Shown here piece by piece: positions 1 to 8,606 of a stretch of 64,000 nt of DNA; position 1 is the stretch's first letter, and every line of letters starts with the position of its first letter. The position numbers were made by a program, and so were the translations under genes. This DNA is from RGIG3701 sp964438515 (GTDB lineage Bacteria; Planctomycetota; Planctomycetia; Pirellulales; Thermoguttaceae), in NCBI GenBank assembly GCA_964438515.1, contig CAYTLK010000006.1, positions 30,676 to 94,675 on the forward strand. The letters run 5' to 3'. The notes below the pieces were generated by a model that did no database searches, had not been told where the DNA came from, and saw only the letters and a program-made list of their open reading frames with translations.

Positions 1-2875
1 ATTCCAGCTGTTTGAAAAACGAATTTGGCAAAGGAACCTTAAAACTCTCCGCTTTTTCCATCTTTTCGGGCCGAACTTTCAGCGTCCAAGTACGATTTCG
101 GTTTTGTTTCTCATTCGCTTTTTCATCTTGTTTCTGCGTCCCCGACTGAAATTCGAGCGAGAATTCAACCCAGCAATCATGCGGAACTTTCGTGAGGATG
201 CGTCCATCGACCGCAACGTCTCCGTTGGGATGAATCTGGAACGTCGGTCCCGTCTCGTAATTTTGCCGCGCAACAGAATACTGGCGCGTTTCGCACTGCA
301 AAAAAGCGTCACCCTGAATATAGAGGAAGAAATTCACCACGATTTTTCCGGTCGGAAACATCGAATTTACTGTAACGTGCGGGTCGTAGGAATTTTTCTG
401 GTCCGGCGCGTCGATGATTTTCAATGATTTTTCCCCAGAATGAGGATTTTCTCCCGAAATTTCCCAACGTCCCGTTCGTTCCGTCGATTCGAGCGCTCCG
501 GCGGGGCCGCTCGTGTAAATCTGCATATGCGTCGGCAGTTCATCCGCTTCGAACCCTTCAAAATCAGCCAGATACGGATTCTGATTTTTGTACGGTGTGT
601 GTTTTTCGCACGGACGATTTACAACGTCCTCCGCCATCTTTCGCCACGCGTCGGTCCCCGTCAGTCCCGCACGTTTTTCCGGGTCGGAAGGAGTGGAAAC
701 GTCGAAATTTTCGAATCCCAGCGCGAAAACCGGCGAATCGGACTGCAGTCGGAAGTCGCGTTTTTCAGGATCCATGAAGCGCGGATCCTCTGCGATACTT
801 TCGGAATCAACTCCGGATTTTTTCTGCCACTGCGCGAGCGTCACACCCTTGAACGTCATTCCGTCCGTTCCTGCGTCGGGCGACCAGTAGCAGTTCCGGA
901 ACATTTGAAGGCTCGGGTCTTTCTGAAGAATCAGACCGGCACCGCCCAGCATTTCGGGAAAATGATTGTAATTAATATTCGTATCGATACGCACGCCGAA
1001 CGGTTTCTCGAGATTGCTCATCACAGCGTTCCGGACGAACCCAGGAGCCTGCGAAAACGCAAAAATATTGTTGTGAATCACCGTATTATACGGGTACGAA
1101 TAATTGTGGATGTGTAAACCGCCGTCCTGCGTGTCGTACACGAGGTTGTGGTCGACCAGAAGATTCGAAGTTCCTGCATCGGTATAAATCCCCCAGCCTC
1201 CGTAACCGTCCGAGTCGCGGGTGAAACGATACACATCGTGAATCCAATTGTGATGCAAACGTGAGCCGTCCGTATCGCCGAGAACGTAAATTCCGGCCAA
1301 ATCGTTCATTACACCGCGCGAAATGTGGTGTATGTGATTGTACGCCGCCTCGTTGTGATTCGTGTACGCTTTTTCAGACCCCCAACTCCATCCCAGCTGC
1401 ATTCCGGCCCAAGTGGTGTTCGAAATGTCGTTGTGCAAAATTCGGTTATTTTGCGCGATTCCGCCAAGAAAAATTCCGCAGGCGGAGTAAAAGATGGAAC
1501 CTGTATGATGAATCAAATTGTTTTCAATCAGATTTCCGCGCGCGATCGAACGGTCGTCCGGCACGCCGTTTGGAACGGCCGGGATGCAGATTCCGCCGGC
1601 TCCGACGTCAAAAACGTGATTTTGTCGAACGACATTTTCGCACGATCCCTCAAGGAGTGAAATTCCATTTTCACCGAGATGGGAAAATTCACAGTTTTCG
1701 ATTCGTCCGTTGCGCCATCCAATCGCGTCGAACGCCCCGCGCTGCGTGTGAGCCGCCTGAACGCTGTTTTCGTAATCGGGTGAAAGATCTGCGTCACTGT
1801 ACGAAAATGTAATATTTTCAAACGAAATCCATTCCACGTATGCGTCGGTCTTCCAGTCGCCGCGAATTTCCAGAAGCCGACGGGGACAAACGGTCAAAAT
1901 CACGCGCATTTTCGGGTTTTTCAGATCCTCATCGGCGCGCGGAACATAAAACAAACGTTGTTCGTTGCGGTCAAAGAACCACTCGCCCGGCGCGTCGAGA
2001 GCCGCCCGGCAGTTTTCCACGTACCAGCGAAAATGATGATTCAAGTAGTACGACCCGGCGCTGCGCGGGAAAATTACGGTTCCGGAGGCGGAATCATAGG
2101 ACGCAATGCGATTGTAACTGTTGCTCCAGCACTGAAACGTCACGAACTGAACGTCCGGCAAAATTTTTCCTTCAGAATCGAAACAATACGGGTCAAGATT
2201 TCCTTTTTCAAGACGGTATTTCATACAAACATGTTCTTTGCAGACCGCGTCCCGCGCCCAAAAAAACGAGGCGGTCGGATCGTTGGAATCGTAATTCGGC
2301 GCTCTTGCTCGAATCGCCCGCCGCGCCGTTCCGTCCGGAAGTTCCAAAAACAGCTGCGTCCCAGCGTCCGGACCGAGTTTTTCAGACGAATATTCTGCAG
2401 AAAAGACGCCGTTTCCCTCGTCCCGCCAGTTCGAGAACGTCCGACCGCCGGAAATCACCGCTTTTTCACCGTCCGCTCCGCGCCATACAATCGGACTGTT
2501 TTTTGTACCTGAATCTTCCGGCGTCAGAATGAACGGTTTTTCCAATGTATAAACGCCTCCCGCAAGTTCCACGCAGACGCTTTCTTCCGGAACCGCCTTC
2601 CGAAACGCACGAACCGCATCTCGAGCCCGTTCAAGCGACCGAAACGGCGCGGCTTGCGTTCCGTCTTCGGGAATCGAACCGTCCGAATCCGAATCTCCCG
2701 AAACCTGCTTTGAAATCGGTTCTGAAACAGGTTCTGAAACAGGTTCTGAATTGCAAGGCGGAACGACGTAAAATATTTTTGCCTGCAAGTTTACTGATAA
2801 ACAGGGTAAAAAGGAAAAACAGGGAAAACAGAGGAAAAACACGAACACACATAAAACATGGAACAGATGTTTCAT
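1..2875 (-). CDS. Secreted right-handed parallel beta-helix protein (3' end outside window)
   Basis: I translated the minus strand directly: an uninterrupted frame runs from ATG at 2875 to the window edge (958 codons), so the C-terminus is missing. A long hydrophobic Cys/Phe-rich signal peptide is followed by FYVVPP, then an EPVS tandem linker, then DGTQAAPFRSLERARDAV, the usual N-terminal motif of pectate-lyase-like beta-helix proteins. The middle has the repeated Asn/His/Ile rungs typical of such helices (NGISLLEGS, NLIENNLIHHTG, SRLHHNWIHDVYRF, LHIHNYSYPYNTVIHNN). The visible C-terminal 200 residues look like a beta-sandwich, possibly carbohydrate binding. SD-like AAAGGA lies 11 bases before the start. 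It probably binds or cleaves polysaccharide outside the cytoplasm; the exact activity cannot be read. Arg-rich plus-strand frames here are shadows. Confidence 0.85.
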   Translation of the reverse strand, partial: MKHLFHVLCVFVFFLCFPCFSFLPCLSVNLQAKIFYVVPPCNSEPVSEPVSEPISKQVSGDSDSDGSIPEDGTQAAPFRSLERARDAVRAFRKAVPEESVCVELAGGVYTLEKPFILTPEDSGTKNSPIVWRGADGEKAVISGGRTFSNWRDEGNGVFSAEYSSEKLGPDAGTQLFLELPDGTARRAIRARAPNYDSNDPTASFFWARDAVCKEHVCMKYRLEKGNLDPYCFDSEGKILPDVQFVTFQCWSNSYNRIASYDSASGTVIFPRSAGSYYLNHHFRWYVENCRAALDAPGEWFFDRNEQRLFYVPRADEDLKNPKMRVILTVCPRRLLEIRGDWKTDAYVEWISFENITFSYSDADLSPDYENSVQAAHTQRGAFDAIGWRNGRIENCEFSHLGENGISLLEGSCENVVRQNHVFDVGAGGICIPAVPNGVPDDRSIARGNLIENNLIHHTGSIFYSACGIFLGGIAQNNRILHNDISNTTWAGMQLGWSWGSEKAYTNHNEAAYNHIHHISRGVMNDLAGIYVLGDTDGSRLHHNWIHDVYRFTRDSDGYGGWGIYTDAGTSNLLVDHNLVYDTQDGGLHIHNYSYPYNTVIHNNIFAFSQAPGFVRNAVMSNLEKPFGVRIDTNINYNHFPEMLGGAGLILQKDPSLQMFRNCYWSPDAGTDGMTFKGVTLAQWQKKSGVDSESIAEDPRFMDPEKRDFRLQSDSPVFALGFENFDVSTPSDPEKRAGLTGTDAWRKMAEDVVNRPCEKHTPYKNQNPYLADFEGFEADELPTHMQIYTSGPAGALESTERTGRWEISGENPHSGEKSLKIIDAPDQKNSYDPHVTVNSMFPTGKIVVNFFLYIQGDAFLQCETRQYSVARQNYETGPTFQIHPNGDVAVDGRILTKVPHDCWVEFSLEFQSGTQKQDEKANEKQNRNRTWTLKVRPEKMEKAESFKVPLPNSFFKQLE

Positions 2876-2961
2876 AAATCAAATATTCCTTTCAGAATCA
2901 TGGGACCAAATGAAATGGGGGAGGTAAAAAAGGACCGTTTGAAACAGTACATTTATTAAAA

Positions 2962-3957
2962 CTAAAATTTCAGCTGAATCTTCCCGACGAACCCCGGCTC
3001 GGAACGATACGTTTCCGGACGGTCTTCGAAGTAAAGTTTGCGACAAAACGACAGTCCAATTTCTGCCGAAAAATCGAGATCTCCAATGGCGGGACGGTCG
3101 CGCTCGACGCCCAGTACGAGTCGTAAATCACGATACGAAACGAGATCGTCACGATTCTGAATTTCCACAGCCCAACTTCCGCCCCAATACTCGCCCGCGA
3201 CGTACACCCAAACCGGAAACACCCCGTTGGAACCAAGTTCGAAACGACGGCAGATTCTCGGTTTCGGGATCAATAAATCGACTTTCCAGTTTTCATTCGG
3301 CTGCCAGACGGCCCCTAAAAACGGAATAATCGGCCAATCATCCAAAGCGGTGTACATCGCTCCGAGCTGGAACTGCCATTGCGGGGTCGGCGTCCAGATC
3401 GCCATTCCGCCGCCGGGAATACGAATCGCTTTACTCGAATTCGTCTTAAAATCCGACGCATAACCGGGCGTGATAAAAAGCAGCACACGCCAGAAGTCGT
3501 TCACGTCTTTCATCCACGTAAAAGTGACTCCCGCACGGTAAAGATCGCTGCGCATAGGGAGCGAGGCCGGCATTTCATACAGCGAATCGATGCAAAAAGT
3601 CGGTGAAATCAAAAAAGAACCGTGATTTCCGGGACACGGAGCCGCAAACATTGCGCTGACCGCTCCATGTGCAATTCCCAGCGCCTCTGCGCCAGAACCA
3701 GGTGACAAAATGAATGCATTTCCCGTGACGCTTTGGAAAAATGTATTCCGATGCTCTGGAAGAGTGCGCAATCCATTGAAAGTTTCATCTGTACGATTTT
3801 CGAATGAGTAGGAATTTCCAACCCAATCCTCGCTGGAAGCCGCAGAATCCTCGGCACTGTTCCAACGATCCTGCGCCGAAGACGTACTGCAAAAAAACAG
3901 AGACGTCAGCAAAAGCAGAGCTGTGAAAATCGATATTTTTTCGAAAAAATGAAACAT
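2962..3957 (-). CDS. DUF6268 family outer-membrane beta-barrel-like protein
   Basis: The protein has 331 residues. I chose ATG 3957 because it gives a clean signal peptide (MFHFFEKISIF, a Leu-rich core, then SSAQ) and has AGGT 6 bases upstream; a longer frame to 4059 adds a hydrophilic stretch with no RBS. The central block reads LYRAGVTFTWMKDVNDFW, then ITPGYASDF, AIRIPGGGMAIWTPTPQW, FLGAVWQPNENWKVDLLIPKP, matching the DUF6268 pattern found in Planctomycetota and Bacteroidota, whose alternating strands suggest an outer-membrane barrel. It ends in LKF, as many barrels end in Phe. Function is unknown. It is followed on the same strand by the beta-helix gene 86 bp away, so the two could be one unit of cell-envelope proteins. 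Confidence 0.75.
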   Translation of the reverse strand: MFHFFEKISIFTALLLLTSLFFCSTSSAQDRWNSAEDSAASSEDWVGNSYSFENRTDETFNGLRTLPEHRNTFFQSVTGNAFILSPGSGAEALGIAHGAVSAMFAAPCPGNHGSFLISPTFCIDSLYEMPASLPMRSDLYRAGVTFTWMKDVNDFWRVLLFITPGYASDFKTNSSKAIRIPGGGMAIWTPTPQWQFQLGAMYTALDDWPIIPFLGAVWQPNENWKVDLLIPKPRICRRFELGSNGVFPVWVYVAGEYWGGSWAVEIQNRDDLVSYRDLRLVLGVERDRPAIGDLDFSAEIGLSFCRKLYFEDRPETYRSEPGFVGKIQLKF

Positions 3958-4116
3958 CTTTTTACCTGAAACAGAACGCAAATTTGTACAGTGATTCATT
4001 CTACACAAATTCGAGTTTCGGCGCAATAGCGAATGAATATGTTTAAAGAAAAAAGTCAAAATAACCGAAAAATCAGTCAGAAACCATCCAAAGAATTCTT
4101 TAGGTTCGCGAAATCA

Positions 4117-4150
4117 TTGCAGGATGAATATTGTACAATTTATCCTGCAA
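4117..4150. terminator. 34-bp near-perfect palindrome downstream of the dehydrogenase gene
   Basis: Arms TTGCAGGAT / ATCCTGCAA flank a second symmetric core centred on TTGTACAA, 28 bp beyond the stop codon of the gene ending at 4178. There is no T-run on either side, so it may be a factor-independent stop, an mRNA-stabilising 3' hairpin or a protein site. The symmetry is seen directly; the role is inferred. Confidence 0.45.
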
Positions 4151-4177
4151 CGGCATTTCACTCAAAATCGAAATCAT

Positions 4178-5230
4178 TTATTTCAGCGCGGCGCACACTG
4201 CGTCACCGAAATCGGAAGTCGTGGACGTTCCGCCGATATCGGGGGTCCGCACCTTTCCGGCAGCCAAAACGGCACACATTGCATCCATCAAAGCGTTGGC
4301 TAAAGCGTGTTCGTCGAGCTGGTCGAGCATCATGTTGACCGCCCAAAGCGTCCCCATGGGGTTTGCAATTCCGCGGCCCGCAATGTCGGGGGCGGAACCA
4401 TGAATGGGTTCAAACATGCTCGGGTGTTTCCCGGTCGGGTTGATGTTTGCAGATGGGGAAATTCCGATGCTTCCGAGCATTGCAGACCCCAAATCGGTCA
4501 GAATGTCTCCGAAAAGGTTGCTCGCGACGACGACTTCGAGATCGTCAGGGTGCATGATGAATTTCCCGGTCAAAGCGTCGATGTGCATTTTGCTGGACTG
4601 AATCTGCGGATAGTCCTTTTTGACCTGTTCCTGGACTTCATCCCAGAAAACCATGGAATATTTCAAAGCGTTGGACTTCGTGGCGCTCAAAACCTTGTGT
4701 TTTCCGTGTTTCACAGCATATTCGTATGCGTAACGCATAATGCGTTCGGTTCCCAGCTGCGTGAAAATCGAGCTTTGAACCACTTTTTTACCCTTCACCG
4801 GATCTTCCGAGATGGATCCTTCGGAGCAATACTCGCCTTCGGAGTTTTCGCGCACGACGACGAAATCAATTTTGTCATTTTTCAGCGGCGAGACGAGGCC
4901 CGGAAGGAGTTTAATCGGACGCATATTCACGTATTGATCGAAACCGCGGCGAATCGGGAAAAGAAGGTTCTGCGCGGAAACCACATCGGAAACGCCGGTG
5001 AATCCGACGGCACCAAGAAGAATCGCGTCGCAGTCGTCGAGGATTTTCAACCCATCTTCGGGCATCATGACGCCGTGATGCAAATAATATTCGCAGCTCC
5101 ACGGCAAATCGATGAACTCGAATTTCACATCGGCCATTGCGCCCAGTTTTTCGAGAACCTTACGTCCCTCGCGAACCACTTCAATTCCGACACCGTCACC
5201 GGGAATGAGATCAATTTTATACGTTTTCAT
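4178..5230 (-). CDS. Tartrate/D-malate dehydrogenase-type member of the isocitrate/isopropylmalate dehydrogenase family
   Basis: The protein has 350 residues, full length for the family of NAD(P)-dependent beta-decarboxylating dehydrogenases. Seen: N-terminal IPGDGVGIEVV, CEYYLHHGVMMPEDG, FDQYVNMRPIKLLPG, VVRENSEGEY, metal-binding Asp set in VVVASNLFGDILTDLGSA, and FEPIHGSAPDIAGRGIANP. The CEYY..HG.MMP and FDQYVN.RP blocks resemble E. coli DmlA and tartrate dehydrogenases more than LeuB or Icd, so (R)-malate or tartrate oxidation is the best guess. Since leuC (35988) and citrate synthase (6917) are in the window with no leuB or icd, a role as isopropylmalate or isocitrate dehydrogenase cannot be excluded. 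GGAG sits 8 bases before ATG and a promoter is visible upstream (5297-5324). Confidence 0.85.
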   Translation of the reverse strand: MKTYKIDLIPGDGVGIEVVREGRKVLEKLGAMADVKFEFIDLPWSCEYYLHHGVMMPEDGLKILDDCDAILLGAVGFTGVSDVVSAQNLLFPIRRGFDQYVNMRPIKLLPGLVSPLKNDKIDFVVVRENSEGEYCSEGSISEDPVKGKKVVQSSIFTQLGTERIMRYAYEYAVKHGKHKVLSATKSNALKYSMVFWDEVQEQVKKDYPQIQSSKMHIDALTGKFIMHPDDLEVVVASNLFGDILTDLGSAMLGSIGISPSANINPTGKHPSMFEPIHGSAPDIAGRGIANPMGTLWAVNMMLDQLDEHALANALMDAMCAVLAAGKVRTPDIGGTSTTSDFGDAVCAALK

Positions 5231-5296
5231 TATTTATCTCCTCTGGAAAACTCCAGCAGATTAAAACCCACAGTATTCAAAGTACAGAACACGTTT

Positions 5297-5324
5297 ATTT
5301 TAACGGAAATTCACATTTTGTCAA
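5297..5324 (-). promoter_or_regulatory. Sigma70-type promoter for the dehydrogenase gene
   Basis: Read on the minus strand: TTGACA at 5324-5319, a 16-base spacer, TAAAAT at 5302-5297. Transcription would start near 5290, giving a leader of about 60 bases before ATG 5230. Confidence 0.55.
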
Positions 5325-5336
5325 GGGGGCGAGGCT

Positions 5337-5380
5337 GAATCTGGAGGGAAAGATTTTGAATGTTGTTTCCCCTCAGATTC
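5337..5380 (-). terminator. Hairpin downstream of the GH10 gene
   Basis: Arms of 15 bases (13 matching, GAATCTG..GGGAAA against its complement) lie about 40 bp after the stop of the gene ending at 5417. No T-tract follows, so the terminator role is tentative. Confidence 0.35.
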
Positions 5381-5416
5381 GCTGCCGGCCGTGCAGGGGC
5401 AAAACTCCTGGAAATT

Positions 5417-6796
5417 CTATTCTACCGTGACGGTTTTCGTCTGTGTTTTTCCGCTTTTGTCGCACCACGTCAGATGATAATTCCCGCGAAAACCTCGAAA
5501 CGCAACTTTTCCTTCTGAATCTGTTTTTAGTACCAAATTCGTACGCCATTCATGATGAATCAACTGGTCGAGCGCGAAATATACTGGTTTTTTCTGCATA
5601 TTCACGTCAAGAATCCCGGAAATCGACGGTTCGCCGGGAGCCGCGCCGCCGTCCGCCGCGTTCCACCACGTCAGCCCCGCAACCTGCGGATGGGAAAAAA
5701 GAAGACGATAGATGTTGCGCGCAACTACCGCCTGAATTTCACGGCCTTGAGCGTCGTCACTGGGCGCAGAAATCGTAATTTCGCTGATGTGAATCGGCCG
5801 CCCCGCCTCCGAAAGAGTGTCGAGCACCGCAAGAAGCTGCGTCGGAGTGTGACTGTTCGCGCCGTCCGCAATACTTTTGCATTCCGCCTGATTGAAAATG
5901 TGCATCTGTACGCCGACGAGATCGACGCGGACTCCTCGAGCAATCAAATCTCTCGCAATTTCCACGTAACGTCGATTCGGCCCCCAACTCATGTCGCATT
6001 CATTCGTAGAAAGACGGACCGTCTGGGGAAAATATTCCTGCGCCCAGTGAAACGTTTTGTACGTATAATCGTCCGGCATCCGCCCGCGATTCGCCTGGTC
6101 GTAACACTCGTTTACGACGTCCCATTCCTGAATTCGGTCTCCGTAACGTTCTGCCAGTTCACGTACTCGTTTTTCGAAAAACGGTTCCATCGCACTGCGG
6201 TCATCCGGGAGCCACTCAGGGTGTCCCCAACGCCGCATCCCGTAAATAATCGCATGTCCGTGGATGTTCACGCCGCGGCTGGTAAGAAATTCGACGACGG
6301 GGTCCGTCGGAGGACGACGCCAGTGAGGCTGATTCCACGGTTCGGAAACGTTCGACCAGAATTCCTGCGTGTCGCGGTCCGTCATTGTGTAACGCGGCTT
6401 CCCCTCTTCCGGCTCCATCGTCTTCCAGTAAAACGCCACCGACGCGGAATTGAATAATGTTCCAAAAAGATCGGCGTACGCTGCGTTCTTTTCCGGCGTG
6501 TTCAGCTGTCCGAATAGAAAAATATTACTGCCGAAACGAAACGCACTTGAAATCTGTTTGACTTTCACTTCGGTTTCAGCGTCCGTATTTTCAAGAACAA
6601 AAACGGCATCCGCTTTTCGATTTTTTTCGATATTTTCATCAATACTTTTTTGAACGTCCGCATTCCAAATTTGATTGTACTTTTCCGACATTACCGTTGC
6701 GTCCTGCGCAAAGAGAATGTTCGAATCTTGCACAAAAAATAGCGTGAAGACCAGTATGAACGGATACAAAAACAGAGACATGAATTTCGTTTTCAT
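5417..6796 (-). CDS. Secreted GH10 endo-beta-1,4-xylanase-like glycoside hydrolase
   Basis: The protein has 459 residues from ATG 6796, chosen because GAGGTG lies 4 bases upstream and the start is followed by a signal peptide ending near LFAQD. GH10 features: SVAFYWKTMEPEEGKPRYT (the family's F-K-W-x-x-E-P start of the barrel), NIHGHAIIYG, acid/base Glu near residue 230 in WDVVNE, VDLVGVQMHIF, and the nucleophile Glu near residue 339 in HISEITI (usually TELDI). The fold is complete and is followed by a short beta-rich tail. It probably cleaves xylan or a related plant polymer in the periplasm or outside. It stands alone between gltA and the dehydrogenase, with terminators on both sides. Substrate is inferred from family only. 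Confidence 0.85.
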   Translation of the reverse strand: MKTKFMSLFLYPFILVFTLFFVQDSNILFAQDATVMSEKYNQIWNADVQKSIDENIEKNRKADAVFVLENTDAETEVKVKQISSAFRFGSNIFLFGQLNTPEKNAAYADLFGTLFNSASVAFYWKTMEPEEGKPRYTMTDRDTQEFWSNVSEPWNQPHWRRPPTDPVVEFLTSRGVNIHGHAIIYGMRRWGHPEWLPDDRSAMEPFFEKRVRELAERYGDRIQEWDVVNECYDQANRGRMPDDYTYKTFHWAQEYFPQTVRLSTNECDMSWGPNRRYVEIARDLIARGVRVDLVGVQMHIFNQAECKSIADGANSHTPTQLLAVLDTLSEAGRPIHISEITISAPSDDAQGREIQAVVARNIYRLLFSHPQVAGLTWWNAADGGAAPGEPSISGILDVNMQKKPVYFALDQLIHHEWRTNLVLKTDSEGKVAFRGFRGNYHLTWCDKSGKTQTKTVTVE

Positions 6797-6865
6797 AATC
6801 ACCTCGAAAAAATGAAGGATGAATGGGGTGGTAAAATGAATAAAGTGAATAAAATGGAGGAACAT

Positions 6866-6904
6866 TTAAGAAAAAGGCTTCTCGACGGTTTGCCGGGAAG
6901 CCTT
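6866..6904 (-). terminator. Rho-independent terminator of gltA
   Basis: On the minus strand the 7-bp stem AGGCTTC/GAAGCCT encloses a GC-rich loop and is followed by TTTTTCTT, 13 bp after the gltA stop. Confidence 0.8.
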
Positions 6905-6916
6905 TCTTGCAGGAGT

Positions 6917-8212
6917 TTATCGGACACTTTCAGGGATGTATTCCGTTTCGGTATTTCCCATGTACACCTGACGCGGACGAATGATGCGTCCTTTTGCGTC
7001 GTGCTGTTCTTTCCATTGCGCAATCCAGCCGGGAAGACGTCCCATCGCAAACATTACGGTGAACATGTTCGTCGGAATTCCCATCGAACGAAGCAGCAAA
7101 CCACTGTAAAAATCGACGTTGGGATAAAGTTTGCGGTCAATGAAGTAGGAATCGTTCAGTGCCAGTTCTTCAAGTTTTCGTGCGATATTCAGTAATGGGT
7201 CGTTCTGCTGATGTGTCATGGCGGCAAAAACGCGGTCGCAGGCTTTCCGCAGGATTTTTGCACGCGGATCATAATTTTTGTACACACGATGACCGAACCC
7301 GAACAAACGGAACGGATTGTTTTTGTCTTTGGCCATCTCGATGCACTCTTCGGGTGAAATCCCGCCTTTGTGGATTCGGTCAAGCATCTGCATCACTTCG
7401 ACGTTTGCGCCTCCGTGAAGCGGTCCCCAAAGAGCGCAGATTCCCGCAGCGCAAGACGCAAACAGGTTCGCGCGCGACGACGCCACGACTCGCACCGTTG
7501 CAGCCGAACAGTTTTGCTCATGGTCCGCATGCAGAATCAAAATTAAATTCAAAGCGTCTTCGACTTCCGGCGACACTTCGTAGTGCGAGTACGGCAGCGA
7601 AAACATCATATGAAGGAAGTTGGCCGCATAACGAAGATTCGGATTGGGGTACATAAAGGGTAAATCGTGCGTCGTACGATAAATGTACGCGGCAATCGTG
7701 CGGATTTTACTGATTAATTGGGCGGAAATCTCCATAAAATCTTCGTCATCATTCAGTTCCAGAAACTCCGGATGAAAACATGCGAGCGTGTTTACGGCGG
7801 CAGAAAGCAGCGCCATCGGCTGAGCCGTGGTCGGCATATTGCTTAAATAAAGCCGCATGGGTTCCGGAAGCAGCGCGTTTTCGGTCAGACACCGACGGAA
7901 AGAAATTCCTTCTTCAGGGGTCGGAAGCGAGCCGGTAAGGAGGAGGTACGCCGTCTCAATGAAGTTCGGCTGTTCGGTAACAAACTGTTCGATAGGAATT
8001 CCACGATAACGCAAAATTCCTTTTTCCCCATCAATGAACGTTACGGTACTTTTGCATACGGCCGTACTTGCAAGAGATGGATCGTAGGTCATTACGTGAT
8101 TTTCCGGGTACAACTGCGAAATATCGACAGCCACATCCCCTTCCGTCCCCTGATACACAGGAAACTCAATGTTTTTACCACGAATGGAAAGCGTCGCTTT
8201 TTCTTCTGCCAT
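6917..8212 (-). CDS. gltA: Citrate synthase
   Basis: The protein has 431 residues and condenses acetyl-CoA with oxaloacetate at the entry of the TCA cycle. ATG 8212 is chosen because GGAGAAG stands 6 bases before it and MAEEKATLSIRGK matches the normal N-terminus; a longer frame to 8329 is unlikely. Family marks: GILRYRGIPIEQ, catalytic His in LILHADHEQNCS, WGPLHGGANVEV with the second His, GFGHRVYKNYDPRAKIL, and the closing FTVMFAMGRLPGWIAQWKE with Arg ligands. The length and the N-terminal beta domain fit the hexameric type II enzyme of Gram-negative bacteria. A single-gene unit with its own terminator. Confidence 0.97.
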   Translation of the reverse strand: MAEEKATLSIRGKNIEFPVYQGTEGDVAVDISQLYPENHVMTYDPSLASTAVCKSTVTFIDGEKGILRYRGIPIEQFVTEQPNFIETAYLLLTGSLPTPEEGISFRRCLTENALLPEPMRLYLSNMPTTAQPMALLSAAVNTLACFHPEFLELNDDEDFMEISAQLISKIRTIAAYIYRTTHDLPFMYPNPNLRYAANFLHMMFSLPYSHYEVSPEVEDALNLILILHADHEQNCSAATVRVVASSRANLFASCAAGICALWGPLHGGANVEVMQMLDRIHKGGISPEECIEMAKDKNNPFRLFGFGHRVYKNYDPRAKILRKACDRVFAAMTHQQNDPLLNIARKLEELALNDSYFIDRKLYPNVDFYSGLLLRSMGIPTNMFTVMFAMGRLPGWIAQWKEQHDAKGRIIRPRQVYMGNTETEYIPESVR

Positions 8213-8606
8213 GAAAACTTCTCCGAATGAACAATACCCGACCCTTTTGGAATGCGTTTCTGGCGGCCACAACGGCGTCCTCCCACGAATGGGAACGACT
8301 GAAAACGTCCTTCCGTCGGCTGCGGGCATAAAGGTAATTCAACCTATTCATTGTACACAATCCACAACTTAAAAAAAGGGGGAGACGCTTTATTTTTTTC
8401 TAAATTTGTCCTTTTTTTATCGAAATTACGGCAAATTTTCCGCATCCGGGAGATTCTCCCCGCCGCAAGCGCCGTCTGCCGGACGTTCCGCCGAAGCCGA
8501 AATCCTCGTAACGACACGACGGAAAGCGAGTCCTTGGGGGAAAGTAACATTCAATTTGTTCTCCCCCAAGGAATTCAACCAAAGAACGCTTCGGTCTCTT
8601 TCCTAT
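8213..8606. other. Intergenic region between gltA and the kinase gene
   Basis: 394 bp with no credible gene. It holds the gltA leader, a hairpin at 8532-8571, and a segment at 8233-8331 that begins ATACCCGACC and ends CGGGCATAAA. This might be a very worn copy of the palindromic element described at 35853, but the middle does not align convincingly. Confidence 0.4.
8532..8571. terminator. Strong hairpin after the Ser/Thr kinase gene
   Basis: The stem CCTTGGGGGA / TCCCCCAAGG is a perfect 10-bp inverted repeat, 36 bp past the stop codon at 8607. There is no T-tract, so it may protect the mRNA end or pause polymerase rather than act as a classic terminator. Confidence 0.5.

Noticed and set aside
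104..2880. Several long plus-strand frames (about 100-230 codons)
   Set aside because: They are rich in Arg, Ser and Phe, have no RBS or family text, and lie opposite the continuous beta-helix gene on the minus strand.
8233..8331. A fifth copy of the palindromic element upstream of gltA
   Set aside because: Only the ATACCCGAC and GGGCATAAA ends recall the family; the middle does not align.
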